NCBI GenBank assembly: GCA_050247435.1
Contig: JBFWUF010000028.1
Coordinates: 1-64,000, forward strand
Length of the DNA stretch: 64,000 bases
Source: JAJVID01 sp050247435
GTDB taxonomy: Bacteria; Acidobacteriota; Blastocatellia; RBC074
Direction of reading: 5' to 3'
Made by a program: the position numbers and the translations under genes. Below are positions 42,687-52,122 of the stretch, one piece after another; the stretch's first letter is position 1; every line of letters begins with the position of its first letter. The notes under the pieces were generated by a model that had not been told where the DNA came from, did not search any database, and saw only the letters and a list, made by a program, of their open reading frames with translations.

Positions 42687-43142
42687 TCACTCCTTTTCGC
42701 TGACAGATGAGAGGGCAAGACGACGCGGGAAATCTTTGGCAAAGTCATCAATTTCGCGGGCGTGCTGACGAATCTCTTTTACCAACTCAACACTCTCTTC
42801 CCTCAAGCCTTCGCTCCTGAGCAACGCGCTGCATTCTTCCAGAATGCTGCTTGCCGGATTGATCACCTGCTCGTGAAAGACCGCCATGCGGCGCTCTAAA
42901 TCGCGCACGGCACGCTCTCGCTGATTGCTTCGCCACAACAACCAGCCCAGAAATAACGCGAAGCCGAGAAAAAGCAGCCGGGTGATGAGTTGCGGCCCTT
43001 GAGGGAAGAATAGCTCTTCGGCAAAAGTGGGCTGATGATCGTTGCCGGGCATCGGCATCATCGTATGCATCAGCGCATCCGCCCCCCACATCGCAAGGCC
43101 AAGCATAAGTCCGAAGAAAATCTCTTTGTATCGTTTGAGCAT
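42687..43142 (-). CDS. Two-TM HisKA-like protein, copy 2
   Basis: 151 residues from ATG 43142 (MLKRYKEIFFGLMLGLAMW). TM1 about 8-27 with a Met/His-rich exit loop (MHTMMPMPGNDHQ), TM2 about 53-71, then NQRERAVRDLERRM and a HisKA-like hairpin: FHEQVINPASSILEECSALL and ESVELVKEIRQHAREIDDF. The His in HEQVINP corresponds to the phosphoacceptor H in HExxNP of histidine kinases. No ATP-binding domain. It may act as a phosphotransfer partner or a membrane metal sensor; this is inference. Confidence 0.75.
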   Translation of the reverse strand: MLKRYKEIFFGLMLGLAMWGADALMHTMMPMPGNDHQPTFAEELFFPQGPQLITRLLFLGFALFLGWLLWRSNQRERAVRDLERRMAVFHEQVINPASSILEECSALLRSEGLREESVELVKEIRQHAREIDDFAKDFPRRLALSSVSEKE

Positions 43143-43177
43143 TGGATTCACCTCTCCACTTGTCGCCTGTCGGTCAA

Positions 43178-44380
43178 TCAACTTCCATACCACTCCTTAG
43201 TTTTCTGAATAATGGCGATCAGGTGTTGCGGATAACCAGGAACCTCACACCCGGCTTCAGGGTATGACTCCTGATAAACGAGCCGCACATCAACACGCCC
43301 AAGAAGACAGGCCAGATGATTGTCTCCTCCTTCAATCAGTCGGCGCGCCCACCACGTTTCCCGCATCTGTTCTGGTAAACGAGAGCCGCTGAAAATGAGC
43401 AGTCCGCCTGGACGAACAGCATCAATCAATTTATCTGCCACGCCAATTACACGTTGACATCCGTGTATTGCTTCAAGCAGATCAAGCGCGAAGATCAGGT
43501 CAAACTGACCTGAGAGCTTTTCCTGTGTAATATCAATTTGCTTAATCCGCACGTGAGCGTATGGCTTGCAGCGTTCGGCAGTGCGCTCACAAGCCAGTGG
43601 TGAGATGTCGCACACAGTCAAAGATTGACTTAGTGGCGCGAGTCGGGTGGTGAAAACCCCTTGAGCACAACCAACCTCCAAGACCTCTCCCCAACTGCCC
43701 TCCGCCGAATGTTGTTGTGCAACACTGAGGATACGCGCATACCGTTCATGCTCGACCGGCACTTCATAATCCCAGACCCGCTGATGCGCTCGGTCGAACC
43801 TCCGCCTTCGATCTCCCCAGCCTTCATAGACAATGCCCAGCGCCACATCGACATATTCGGATGCTTTCACCAGCGAGGGCGCTCGACTGAACCGTCGTTG
43901 CCAACCACCAATTCGAGCGGCGCGACTCTGACCTGGAATCAGCAGGAGGGGTGTGAAAGCCTTTGTGAATTCATCAATCTGCTGCGCCCGACTGCGGATC
44001 TCCTTTACAACGTTAAGCGCCTCACCAGTCAATCCGCTGCTTCTGAGCAAGACGTTGCACCCGTCCAGAATATTTGTTGTGGGGTTGACCATTTGTTCGT
44101 GAAAGGCTGACACCTTGCGCTCTGAATCACACCCAAGCCGTTCCTGCCGATTGCTGCGCCAAAGCACCCACCCGGCGAATAGCGCAAAACTGACATAGAG
44201 CAGCCGGATCGCCAGCGGCGGACCATCAGGAGAAAATAGCTCATCCGCCAACGCTGGCTGTGTCTCCGGCGGGGCCGCCGGCATCATTGTGTGCATCAGC
44301 GCATCCGCCGCCCACATTGCCAGACCGAGAAGAAGACCGAAGAGAATTTCCTTGTAGCGTTTCATCTTCTGCATAGACAT
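43178..44380 (-). CDS. Two-TM HisKA-like protein fused to SAM methyltransferase (copy 3)
   Basis: 400 residues. The first 150 repeat the copy-2 plan: KRYKEILFGLLLGLAMWAAD, MHTMMPAAPPETQ, TM2, and FHEQMVNPTTNILDGCNVLL with the His kept. From about residue 190 a class I methyltransferase of the NodS type follows: VLEVGCAQGVFTTRLA (motif I), LTVCDISPLACERT (motif II), FDLIFALDLLEAIHG and AVRPGGLLIFSGSRLP. The methyl acceptor is unknown. The start is one of three nearby Met codons. A sensor-like module tied to a methyltransferase is not an architecture I can name. Confidence 0.8.
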   Translation of the reverse strand: MSMQKMKRYKEILFGLLLGLAMWAADALMHTMMPAAPPETQPALADELFSPDGPPLAIRLLYVSFALFAGWVLWRSNRQERLGCDSERKVSAFHEQMVNPTTNILDGCNVLLRSSGLTGEALNVVKEIRSRAQQIDEFTKAFTPLLLIPGQSRAARIGGWQRRFSRAPSLVKASEYVDVALGIVYEGWGDRRRRFDRAHQRVWDYEVPVEHERYARILSVAQQHSAEGSWGEVLEVGCAQGVFTTRLAPLSQSLTVCDISPLACERTAERCKPYAHVRIKQIDITQEKLSGQFDLIFALDLLEAIHGCQRVIGVADKLIDAVRPGGLLIFSGSRLPEQMRETWWARRLIEGGDNHLACLLGRVDVRLVYQESYPEAGCEVPGYPQHLIAIIQKTKEWYGS

Positions 44381-44452
44381 CCGAGCGCAGATGGGCGCTT
44401 CGAGCAGCCAATCCGCTTTGGGTAAAACAGCGATGGAAAAGCTCAGCGATTA

Positions 44453-45490
44453 TCAACGCCCGCGTTCATCGCGCGGAGCGTAGTAGCCACGTTTGGTGCG
44501 GACTCGCAACGATTTATCAGCCAATTCAACTTTGATCTGGCGAAAAGCGCCGTCTTTGCGAGTGTTCGATGGGTAATAGCCGAGCAGATATTGTTGCTTC
44601 AGTTCAGCCGCGACCTGAGCCGCCGCTTCGTCAACCAAGTCACGTTTGCCTGCGTGGGCGTTCTCCAAGTGAAATGCTTCGCCGCCAGTCGTCTCGGCAA
44701 ACTGGCGCAGCACGTTCATATCAACCTCGTCTTTGATCTGGCGACCGAAGATGATGCCGCCGCGATCGTGGCCGCTGTGACCAAATGAGCCGCGTTCGCC
44801 GTGACCGATGCCGAGCGCGTAGATAATCACTTCGGACTTGCGGGCGAGGTTGAGTGTCGTCTCAAGGCTGACGCTGCTCGACGTGTCGTTGCCATCGGTA
44901 ACGAGCATCAATGCGCGGCGGTTGTGTTTGCCGTCCACAACACGCTGCAAGCCCATCAGAATTGCATCGTAGAGCGCCGTGCTGCCGCGCGGATTGAGCC
45001 GGTCTATGGCGCGCAAAATCCGGCGGCGGTCGTCGGTGAAGTCCTGCACGAGTTCGGCATCGTTGCTAAATCGAATCAGGAATATTTCGTCGCCGGGCGC
45101 GACCGATTTGACGAAGTGTTCGACGGCGTCGCGCACGCCTTCGATCTTGTCCACCATGCTGCCGCTGGTATCGAAGAGCACGCCCAAACTGATCGGCACT
45201 TTATCGCCGGTGTTGAAATAAGCGACCTCCTGTTTGACTCCGTCTTCATAGATGGCGAAGTCGCGCTGCTTGAGATTGGCGACGTAGCGACCGCGCTCGT
45301 TCACGACAGTCGTGGTGAGCGTCACAAGGTCGGTGTCAATCCTGATCGTGTCGTCGTCGCGTTTGCTTTTGTCCTGCGGCGGCTGTTGCGGCTTTTGCTG
45401 CTGCGTGTGACCGGACTGCGGGAAGATCAGCGTGATCGTGACAAGAGTGGCAAAGACGGCCATTGCGATTTTGCTTTTGAGCAGCTTCAT
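44453..45490 (-). CDS. VWFA-related secreted protein (acidobacterial type)
   Basis: 345 residues from ATG 45490, nine bases after AAGGAG; ATG 45496 is also possible. Signal segment MAVFATLVTITLIFPQSGHT, then LVTLTTTVVNERGRYVAN and QRDFAIYEDG, and a VWA domain with MIDAS DTSGSM and TDGND. A glycine/His loop (GERGSFGHSGHDRGG) is absent from the relative at 11279-12256. Both VWA genes lie next to RND clusters, hinting at a shared envelope role. Confidence 0.88.
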   Translation of the reverse strand: MKLLKSKIAMAVFATLVTITLIFPQSGHTQQQKPQQPPQDKSKRDDDTIRIDTDLVTLTTTVVNERGRYVANLKQRDFAIYEDGVKQEVAYFNTGDKVPISLGVLFDTSGSMVDKIEGVRDAVEHFVKSVAPGDEIFLIRFSNDAELVQDFTDDRRRILRAIDRLNPRGSTALYDAILMGLQRVVDGKHNRRALMLVTDGNDTSSSVSLETTLNLARKSEVIIYALGIGHGERGSFGHSGHDRGGIIFGRQIKDEVDMNVLRQFAETTGGEAFHLENAHAGKRDLVDEAAAQVAAELKQQYLLGYYPSNTRKDGAFRQIKVELADKSLRVRTKRGYYAPRDERGR

Positions 45491-45530
45491 AACCATTTCT
45501 CCTTAGCCCGGGCTGCAACGGAACACTTCT

Positions 45531-48500
45531 TTAATCACCAGCCACCGGCTCGGGCAGTTCTTTGGTGAACGGGGGCACATCGGCTTCACGCTCGCGGGCC
45601 TCGCCGAAGTCGTCCTTGCCGCCAGCCGCCAGGCCATCACGCTCGGCGATGATTCTGTCAGCGATTGGTTTGCCGAATTTGTAAAAGACCGCCGGTGTCA
45701 CCAGTTGATCGAGCAATGTCGAAGTGAGAATGCCGCCGAGTACGACGACCGCGAGCGGATGCAAAATCTCCTTGCCTGGCTGTCCCGCAGCAAGCGCCAG
45801 TGGAATCAACGATAGCCCCGCCGTCAGTGCCGTCATCAAAACCGGCACCAGGCGTTCGAGCGAGCCGCGAATAATCATGTGCTCGGTGAAGCCTTCACCC
45901 TCCTCGCGCATCAGGTGCAGGTAGTGCGAGATCATCATGATGCCGTTGCGCGATGTGATGCCGACGAGCGAGATGAAACCGACGAGCGTCGCAACGGAAA
46001 AGACGCCGCCGGTGATGAGCATCGCAATAATTGCGCCGATCAGCGCCAGCGGCACGTTGATCATTACCTGCAATGACGAACGCCAATCGCCGAGCGCCTT
46101 GAGCAGCACGAAGAAGATGGCGATCAACGAAAAGATCGTCAGCACGGAGAGCCGCTTCGTCGCTTCCTGCTGCGCTTCGAACTGTCCGCCGTATTCAAGG
46201 AAGTAACCTTCGGGCAATTGCACTTGCGCCTTGATGCGATCCTGCATGTCGCGCACGACCGAACCGAGATCGCGGTCAGCGACGTTCGACATCATGACAA
46301 TGCGGCGCTTGGTGTTCTCGCGCAGCACCTGATTCGGCCCCGGCAGATTTTCAATCGTGGCGACGGCAGAGACCGGAATCTGCGTGCCTTGCGGCGTGTC
46401 AATCGTGACGTTCTTCAAGGCGTCGAGGCTGTTGCGTGAGGCGTCGTCGAAGCGCACGACCACATCGTAGCGGCGCTGCCCCTCGACGGCTTCGGAAACC
46501 TTCCTGCCATTCAGCGCCGTCTCAAGTGTTTCAGCGACCTCGCCCGGTTGCAGGCCGTAGCGCGCCGCTTCGGTGCGATTGACGTTGAAGCGAACTTGCG
46601 GGATGAGGACTTGTTTCTCGACCTGCACGTCGGTCGCGCCCTCGACCGTCAGCATCACGTTTTTGATCTCTTCAGCTTTGGCGCGCAGCGTAGCCAGATC
46701 GTCACCAAAGAGTTTGACCGCGATCTGCGCGCGCACGCCGGATTGCAGATGATCAATGCGATGCGAGATGGGCTGACCGACATTGATGTTGACGCCGGGA
46801 ATAACGGCGAGTTTTTCGCGGATGTCCTTCAACACTTCTTCGCGCGAGCGTTCACTCTTCTTCAGATCAACGTCAATTTCGGAGTAATGAACGCCTTCCG
46901 CATGCTCATCGAGTTCAGCGCGCCCAGTGCGGCGTCCGGTTGATTTCACTTCGGGAATCGTGAGCAATTGTTTTTCGGCGATCTGCCCGATGCGATTACT
47001 TTCAGCGAGGCTCGTGCCCGGTTGCGCGAGTAGGTTGACCGTCAGCGTGCCTTCGTTGAATTCAGGCAGGAATGCCGTTCCGACAAACGGTAGGGTAGAG
47101 ATAGCGATTAGGAACAGCACAAGGGCGCTTCCGATGACGAGCCAGGGATGGCGCAACGTTTTGTGCAGAAACTTTTCATCCCACTTCTTGAGGAAGCGCA
47201 CCAGGAATCCGTCCTTCTCGTGCGCCATCGCCTTCATCTTCGGCAGCAGGAACGACGCCAGCACCGGCGTCACGGTCAAACTCACGACCAGCGAAGCGAC
47301 GAGCGCCGTGATGTAGGCCAGGCCCAGCGGCGCGAGCAATCGTCCTTCGACTCCGGTCAGCGCAAACAGCGGCACGAAGACCAGCGCGACGATGATCGTG
47401 GCGTAGACAATGCTCGAACGGATTTCGAGCGAAGCGTGATAGATCACTTGCAAGGCAGGTTTTGGCTGCGCGCTCTGGCGATTCTCGCGCAAGCGGCGGA
47501 AGACGTTCTCGATGTCCACAATCGCGTCGTCCACGAGTTCGCCAATCGCCACTGCCAGCCCGCCCAGCGTCATTGTGTTGACCGACGCTCCGAATGCTTT
47601 CAAGACCAGAAACGTGACGATGAATGACAGCGGGATCGCCGTCAGCGTGATGAACGTCGTGCGGAAGTTCAGCAAAAACAGAAACAGCACGATGATGACG
47701 AGAATCGCGCCGTCGCGCAGCGCCTCGATCACATTGCTGATGGCCGCATTGATGAAATTCTCCTGTCGAAACAGCTCGGAGTTGATTTCGACATCCTGCG
47801 GCATCGTGGCTTGCAGCTCTTTCAGCGCGGCGTCAATCTTTTCCGTCAGCACCTGCGTGGACGCGCCCGGCTGTTTTGAAATCGCCATAATCACGGCGGG
47901 GTCGCCCATCGTGCCACCATCGCCGCGTTTGATCTTCGCGCCGAACTCGACATTCGCCACCTCGCCCAGTTTGATTGGCGTCCCCTGACGATATGCGACG
48001 ACCGTGTTCTTGAGTTCGTCAAGCGAGTAGAAGCGGGTGAGATTGCGGATCAGATATTCCTGCGATTGTGCGTCAACAAATCCGCCCGTCGAATTGACGT
48101 TCGATTTTTCGAGCGCGGTGGAAATGTCCTTGAGCGTGACCCCGTACTGCTTGAGCTTATCGGGCGAAACCAGCGCCTGATACTGCTTCACACCGCCGCC
48201 GATCACCGTAACCTGCGCGATGCCCGGTATCGTCAGCAATCGCTGGCGGATCGTCCAATCAGCCAGTGTGCGAACGTCCAGCGGATTGGTCGCGCCATTT
48301 TTCGAGCGCACCGAAACCAGCATGATCTCGCCCATGATTGAAGAGATCGGCCCCATAAATGGCGAGACTCCGGCGGGCAATTGTTCACGCGCAAGGTTGA
48401 GCTTTTCCGCGACGAGTTGCCGGTCAATGTAGATGTCCGTGCCCCAATCAAACTCAATGTAAACAATTGAAAGGCCGATGCCTGATTGCGAGCGCACGCG

Positions 48501-48740
48501 CGTCACGCCGGGCGCGCCATTCATCAGCGTCTCAATCGGAAACGAGACGAGCGTCTCGACCTCCTCCGGCGCAAGTCCCTGAGCTTCGGTTAGAATCGTG
48601 ACGGTAGGACGGTTCAGATCAGGCAACACATCCACCGGCAGTGTGATGGCGATGTACGTCCCGCCGACCAGCAGCAACGCTGCAATGGCGACGACAATCA
48701 ATCTGTTCTGAAGTGACCAGCGGATAATCGCATTGAGCAT
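45531..48740 (-). CDS. HME-type RND efflux pump (CzcA-like)
   Basis: 1069 residues. Typical N-terminus RLIVVAIAALLLVGGTYIA and ITLPVDVLPDLNRPTVTI. TM4 motif GELVDDAIVDIENVFRRL and TM10 motif LVGITSRNGIMMISHYLHLM place it in the heavy-metal efflux group, in a clade different from the CusA at 18348-21647. Substrate is probably a divalent metal, but this clade is poorly defined. Its partners are the adaptor (49428-51335) and TolC protein (52123-53577). The C-terminus is acidic. Confidence 0.93.
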   Translation of the reverse strand: MLNAIIRWSLQNRLIVVAIAALLLVGGTYIAITLPVDVLPDLNRPTVTILTEAQGLAPEEVETLVSFPIETLMNGAPGVTRVRSQSGIGLSIVYIEFDWGTDIYIDRQLVAEKLNLAREQLPAGVSPFMGPISSIMGEIMLVSVRSKNGATNPLDVRTLADWTIRQRLLTIPGIAQVTVIGGGVKQYQALVSPDKLKQYGVTLKDISTALEKSNVNSTGGFVDAQSQEYLIRNLTRFYSLDELKNTVVAYRQGTPIKLGEVANVEFGAKIKRGDGGTMGDPAVIMAISKQPGASTQVLTEKIDAALKELQATMPQDVEINSELFRQENFINAAISNVIEALRDGAILVIIVLFLFLLNFRTTFITLTAIPLSFIVTFLVLKAFGASVNTMTLGGLAVAIGELVDDAIVDIENVFRRLRENRQSAQPKPALQVIYHASLEIRSSIVYATIIVALVFVPLFALTGVEGRLLAPLGLAYITALVASLVVSLTVTPVLASFLLPKMKAMAHEKDGFLVRFLKKWDEKFLHKTLRHPWLVIGSALVLFLIAISTLPFVGTAFLPEFNEGTLTVNLLAQPGTSLAESNRIGQIAEKQLLTIPEVKSTGRRTGRAELDEHAEGVHYSEIDVDLKKSERSREEVLKDIREKLAVIPGVNINVGQPISHRIDHLQSGVRAQIAVKLFGDDLATLRAKAEEIKNVMLTVEGATDVQVEKQVLIPQVRFNVNRTEAARYGLQPGEVAETLETALNGRKVSEAVEGQRRYDVVVRFDDASRNSLDALKNVTIDTPQGTQIPVSAVATIENLPGPNQVLRENTKRRIVMMSNVADRDLGSVVRDMQDRIKAQVQLPEGYFLEYGGQFEAQQEATKRLSVLTIFSLIAIFFVLLKALGDWRSSLQVMINVPLALIGAIIAMLITGGVFSVATLVGFISLVGITSRNGIMMISHYLHLMREEGEGFTEHMIIRGSLERLVPVLMTALTAGLSLIPLALAAGQPGKEILHPLAVVVLGGILTSTLLDQLVTPAVFYKFGKPIADRIIAERDGLAAGGKDDFGEAREREADVPPFTKELPEPVAGD

Positions 48741-48878
48741 AAACTTCCTTCACAACTCGCTTCGGAAAATCAGCGCCCGTTCAACTACGCTTGAAAATGG
48801 AGGGCGCAGCGGGGCTTGCCCGCTGCGCCCTGCCATTCACCTCTCTCCACCTCCCCCCGGCGGAAGAGAGGGTCTGCG

Positions 48879-49241
48879 TCAGTGGCCGCCGAATGCGTGA
48901 TGCAGCCGGTTGCCGAAGCTTCTGCTGTCGTAATGGGGACGGCGCGTGTAGTAACCGCCATTACTGAGGCCATTGTTGTAATAACCATTATTTGAATGAC
49001 CGTTACCGTAATATCCGCCGTTGTTGTTGTAGCCACCGCGTTCCGCCCGCTGGTGATCGCGCGTGGCGTAGCCGTGATCGTAGTAACGCTCCTGCCGCTG
49101 ATGATCCTTCAACTCGCGCCGTTCGTGTCCCTGATCGTGTCCCTGCGCAAATGAAGTTGCAGTCATGACTAGCAGCGAAGCCGTCGCCAGCACGAACACC
49201 GCCGCAACTCGTTTCCACAAACCTGAATGTAGGAAATTCAT
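48879..49241 (-). CDS. Secreted Gly/Asn/Tyr/His-rich protein
   Basis: 120 residues. Signal peptide VAAVFVLATASLLVMTATSFAQ. The mature part is Asn/Gly/Tyr repeats (GGYNNNGGYYGNGHSNNGYY, then NNGLSNGGYYT) with His at both ends (GHDQGHERRELKDHQRQ, LHHAFGGH). It is low-complexity and likely disordered or fibre-like; RcnB-like or metal-buffering roles are possible but unproven. It lies between the pump and adaptor genes. Confidence 0.7.
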   Translation of the reverse strand: MNFLHSGLWKRVAAVFVLATASLLVMTATSFAQGHDQGHERRELKDHQRQERYYDHGYATRDHQRAERGGYNNNGGYYGNGHSNNGYYNNGLSNGGYYTRRPHYDSRSFGNRLHHAFGGH

Positions 49242-49383
49242 TCTGTATCTCCAATGTTTTGCCGCATCGTCAAATCATGCGGCGGTGTTGCTGCAAACCC
49301 GTTTGACCGGGCCTGACGGCAAAGGGGTACACCGTCAAAAGGAAATGCCGGGCGTGGCCGTCAATCAGCTTCCGGCTTACTGA

Positions 49384-49398
49384 CGGGAGAAATTCCCG
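49384..49398. terminator. Small hairpin in pump-adaptor gap
   Basis: CGGGA-GAAAT-TCCCG, 30 bp after the adaptor stop. No T-run. It may slow transcription or protect RNA between the adaptor and the downstream genes. Nothing else is evident in 49242-49427. Confidence 0.35.
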
Positions 49399-49427
49399 CC
49401 GATAGCTCCGGCGTCTTTGTTGATTAA

Positions 49428-51335
49428 CTATGAACCGGGCTGGGTCGAGCGCAGTTGATAGATGCCTTCGATCACGATGCGTTCGCCTGCCTCAAGCCCT
49501 GATTTGATCTCGTGAAATTCCTGTCCTTCTGCGCCAAGCACGATGGCGCGTTTTTCAAAGCTCTCGCCGCCTTTGAAGACGAAGACGAATGTCTTGCCCT
49601 GTTCGGTAATCACGGCTTGTTTCGGCACGGCCAGCACCGTTTGCCGCCCGCTCGTGTCAATCGTGATCTCGGCGAACATCCCTTCGCGGAAGCGGCCGCT
49701 CTGATTCGTCACTTCATAAAACACCGGCACGGCGCGCGTCTGCGGATCAACAGTTGTGCCGATGGTGATGAGCCGGTTGCGGCTGCCGTCTATCTGAAAC
49801 ACTTCGCCGGGCTGTCCTGTCACGACGAACGAAGCGCGCGGCGCGCCACGCACTACGGCCAGGTCTTTCTCGAAGACTGCGGCTTGCAACCAGACACGAT
49901 CCAGCGCCGTCACCTCGGCCAACTCGACGCCGCTTTCAACTTGCTGCCCCGTTGCCACATTCAACTTGCTGATGACACCGGCGACTGGCGCAAACAGCGG
50001 GTAGGTGCGCGTCGGCGAGACCTGCTTCGCCGCGGCGCCGAGCAGTTGCGCTTGCGCCTCCGCAGCGGCCACTTCCTGCGCGGCCAACGTGTAACTCGTT
50101 TCCGCCTCTTGTAGACGCTTTTTCGGGACAGCCCCGATCTCGACCAGATTGCGGGCGCGCTCAAGCTCAATGCGAGCGGCGTTCAATCTGGTGCGCGCTT
50201 GTTGCACGGTGGTTAGTTGCTGAAGCTCTTGCGAATCCAAGGCGGCGCGCTGCGCTTCAAGCCCGGCGATCTCCGGCGCGCTGAGGATTTGCTCAATCGT
50301 GCCGATACGCTGTCCGCGCGCGACAGGAGAACCGACCGTCAACCGCGCATCCAGCGTGATGCGGCCCGCGACAGGAGGCGAGATTTTCGCTTTTGCATTC
50401 GGCGGCACGATGACCGCGCCCGTGACTTTGAGGCCGGTGACGATCTTTTGTTCGGCGACCGGCGCGGTGCGAATGCCGAACATCAGTTGCGATTCTTTCG
50501 GGATCGTCAACACGGCTCCCGATCCGCCAAGCCCGGCATCACCCGCCGCCAAGTGAGCGTCTTCCCCTTCCCCACCGGCTGCCATTGCAACCGATGAACG
50601 ACGCTCTCTCGGCGGCGCGAAGTAAGCCAGGGCGGCCACGCCAACAGCGAAGAACACGAACACGCCAACTGCCAGCGGCACGGTGCGCCGCGCGGCCACG
50701 CCAGCCGCGATGCCGCGATGCTTGAGCGCAAAATACGATCCGGCGATGAGTACGCACACCAGCAGGGCAAGCGATGCCAGCACTCCCCAGAAAATCCAGT
50801 TCACCGGCGCGGCGGTAACGGCAATGGGAAAGTCGGCTTCGAGTTGACGGTTGTCCGAAGTGCGGGCGACGAAGATCACCTTGTAATCGCCGCGCTCACG
50901 AAAAACGTAATGCAGGCCGTAAACGCCTTCCTCGCTCTCTTTGTGTGCGCTGAGATTGCTTGCCACGACGGTCTTGCCATCTGCCTGCGTGATGCGCGCT
51001 GTTACTTTTGCATCGGCAACCGGCTGATCGCCGCCGGCGAAGCCGCCTTCAACACGCTCAGTGATCGTGGCTTCAAACTGCGCCTCTTCGCCATCGCGCG
51101 GGTCTGCGGGCGCTTGCCGAAGCCGCACGCGGAATTGCCCCTGCGAAGTTTGCACGTTACGCTCAGCCGTGCGCGGTTTCGGAGCCAGCGGGGCGGCGGC
51201 CTGCGCGGGCTTCTTGCCATGATCCTCATCGCCATGCGCCGATGCTGCTTGCGCGAGCCAAAGCATAAAGGCAAGGCTTACGCCAACTGCGAGCGCAAGC
51301 GCCGTTGACCGGTGATTATTTACCGAATGATGCAT
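49428..51335 (-). CDS. RND adaptor with N-terminal YtkA-like and TM extension
   Basis: 635 residues from ATG 51335 (MHHSVNNH). Signal peptide LALAVGVSLAFMLWLAQAASA, then HGDEDHG. Residues about 60-175 form a beta-sandwich (FRVRLRQAPADPRDGEEAQF, YGLHYVFRERGDYKVIFVAR) like YtkA/FixH domains. Two TMs (about 185-205 and 220-243) come before the adaptor core: ISPPVAGRITLDARLTVGSP, a long coiled-coil hairpin (about 360-430), YPLFAPVAGVISKLNVATGQ and GMFAEITIDTSGRQTVLAVP. The extension, roughly 270 residues, is unusual. A similar YtkA-like protein is separately encoded at 53581-54174. Confidence 0.9.
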   Translation of the reverse strand: MHHSVNNHRSTALALAVGVSLAFMLWLAQAASAHGDEDHGKKPAQAAAPLAPKPRTAERNVQTSQGQFRVRLRQAPADPRDGEEAQFEATITERVEGGFAGGDQPVADAKVTARITQADGKTVVASNLSAHKESEEGVYGLHYVFRERGDYKVIFVARTSDNRQLEADFPIAVTAAPVNWIFWGVLASLALLVCVLIAGSYFALKHRGIAAGVAARRTVPLAVGVFVFFAVGVAALAYFAPPRERRSSVAMAAGGEGEDAHLAAGDAGLGGSGAVLTIPKESQLMFGIRTAPVAEQKIVTGLKVTGAVIVPPNAKAKISPPVAGRITLDARLTVGSPVARGQRIGTIEQILSAPEIAGLEAQRAALDSQELQQLTTVQQARTRLNAARIELERARNLVEIGAVPKKRLQEAETSYTLAAQEVAAAEAQAQLLGAAAKQVSPTRTYPLFAPVAGVISKLNVATGQQVESGVELAEVTALDRVWLQAAVFEKDLAVVRGAPRASFVVTGQPGEVFQIDGSRNRLITIGTTVDPQTRAVPVFYEVTNQSGRFREGMFAEITIDTSGRQTVLAVPKQAVITEQGKTFVFVFKGGESFEKRAIVLGAEGQEFHEIKSGLEAGERIVIEGIYQLRSTQPGS

Positions 51336-51427
51336 AAGTAATTCAGGCGCGGCAGTGAGCAAGGATTAAGGATGAATCTCACTACCGCGCCGCTCCTCCT
51401 TCTTCCCACAAGAAGTAACCCATCAGG

Positions 51428-52063
51428 TCAGTGCGAATGCGCCGCGCCGTAAAGCGTCTGCATCGTCACCACGTCCAGGCGAATCGCATCCGAAACTGCG
51501 CGAGCCAGCGCTTCTCCCACTCCCTGCGCCTTGATGTCCTGTCCCAGCCGCAGCTTGTTGTCGTGCCCCTTTCCTTTGAACTGATCGAGGAAGGCGTGCG
51601 GGATGCCGCCGCTTTCGCCGTGAACCTCATTGATTACCGGCGATCCCTTTTCGCTTCCGTAAACGATCACCAATTCGCGCCCCTCGGCTTTCACTACTGC
51701 GGCTGCGCCAATCTGCTTGCGCGTGCCGCCTTCAGTGGCGAAGGCAAGATAGGAATGATGATCTTTGTCATCCAGCTTCATGCCGCTCTGCTTCTCAATA
51801 CGGGAGGCTTGTGCATCCGTCAGGTCTTTATGCTGTTTGGTGATTGACTGCGCATTCGGAAAGGCGGCACGCACGGCGGTTGGGATGTCATCTGCCTTTG
51901 CACTGTCGCCCTTCGCGTCGCTTGCCGTGGCAGGTGATGCGCTGGCCGTTGTGTCAGACGCAGCATTGGGCGAAGTCGCGGACGGCGCGGAGTTGCCCGA
52001 TGAACAGGCTGCCGCCAGCGCCGTTAGTCCAATGATTGTGATGAAATAAGTCAGTCTTTTCAT
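51428..52063 (-). CDS. Lipoprotein with FMN-binding-like domain
   Basis: 211 residues. Lipobox LTALAAACSSG predicts lipidation at Cys20, followed by a Ser/Ala/Thr linker to about residue 55. The C-terminal part (AAVVKAEGRELVIVYGSEKG, GGIPHAFLDQFKGKG, AVSDAIRLDVVTMQTLYG) resembles FMN_bind-type folds, though the flavin-linking Thr motif is not clear. It lies between the adaptor and TolC genes. Assignment is tentative. Confidence 0.7.
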   Translation of the reverse strand: MKRLTYFITIIGLTALAAACSSGNSAPSATSPNAASDTTASASPATASDAKGDSAKADDIPTAVRAAFPNAQSITKQHKDLTDAQASRIEKQSGMKLDDKDHHSYLAFATEGGTRKQIGAAAVVKAEGRELVIVYGSEKGSPVINEVHGESGGIPHAFLDQFKGKGHDNKLRLGQDIKAQGVGEALARAVSDAIRLDVVTMQTLYGAAHSH

Positions 52064-52122
52064 TATGTTCTCCCTCGATTGAAATCAGAGTTTTCCCAAG
52101 ATGTTGATGATCAAAGCCGGCG

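Noticed and set aside
49242..49427. Riboswitch in the gap between adaptor and small secreted protein
   Set aside because: A few short GC-rich hairpins are present but no core motif of a known riboswitch class could be matched.
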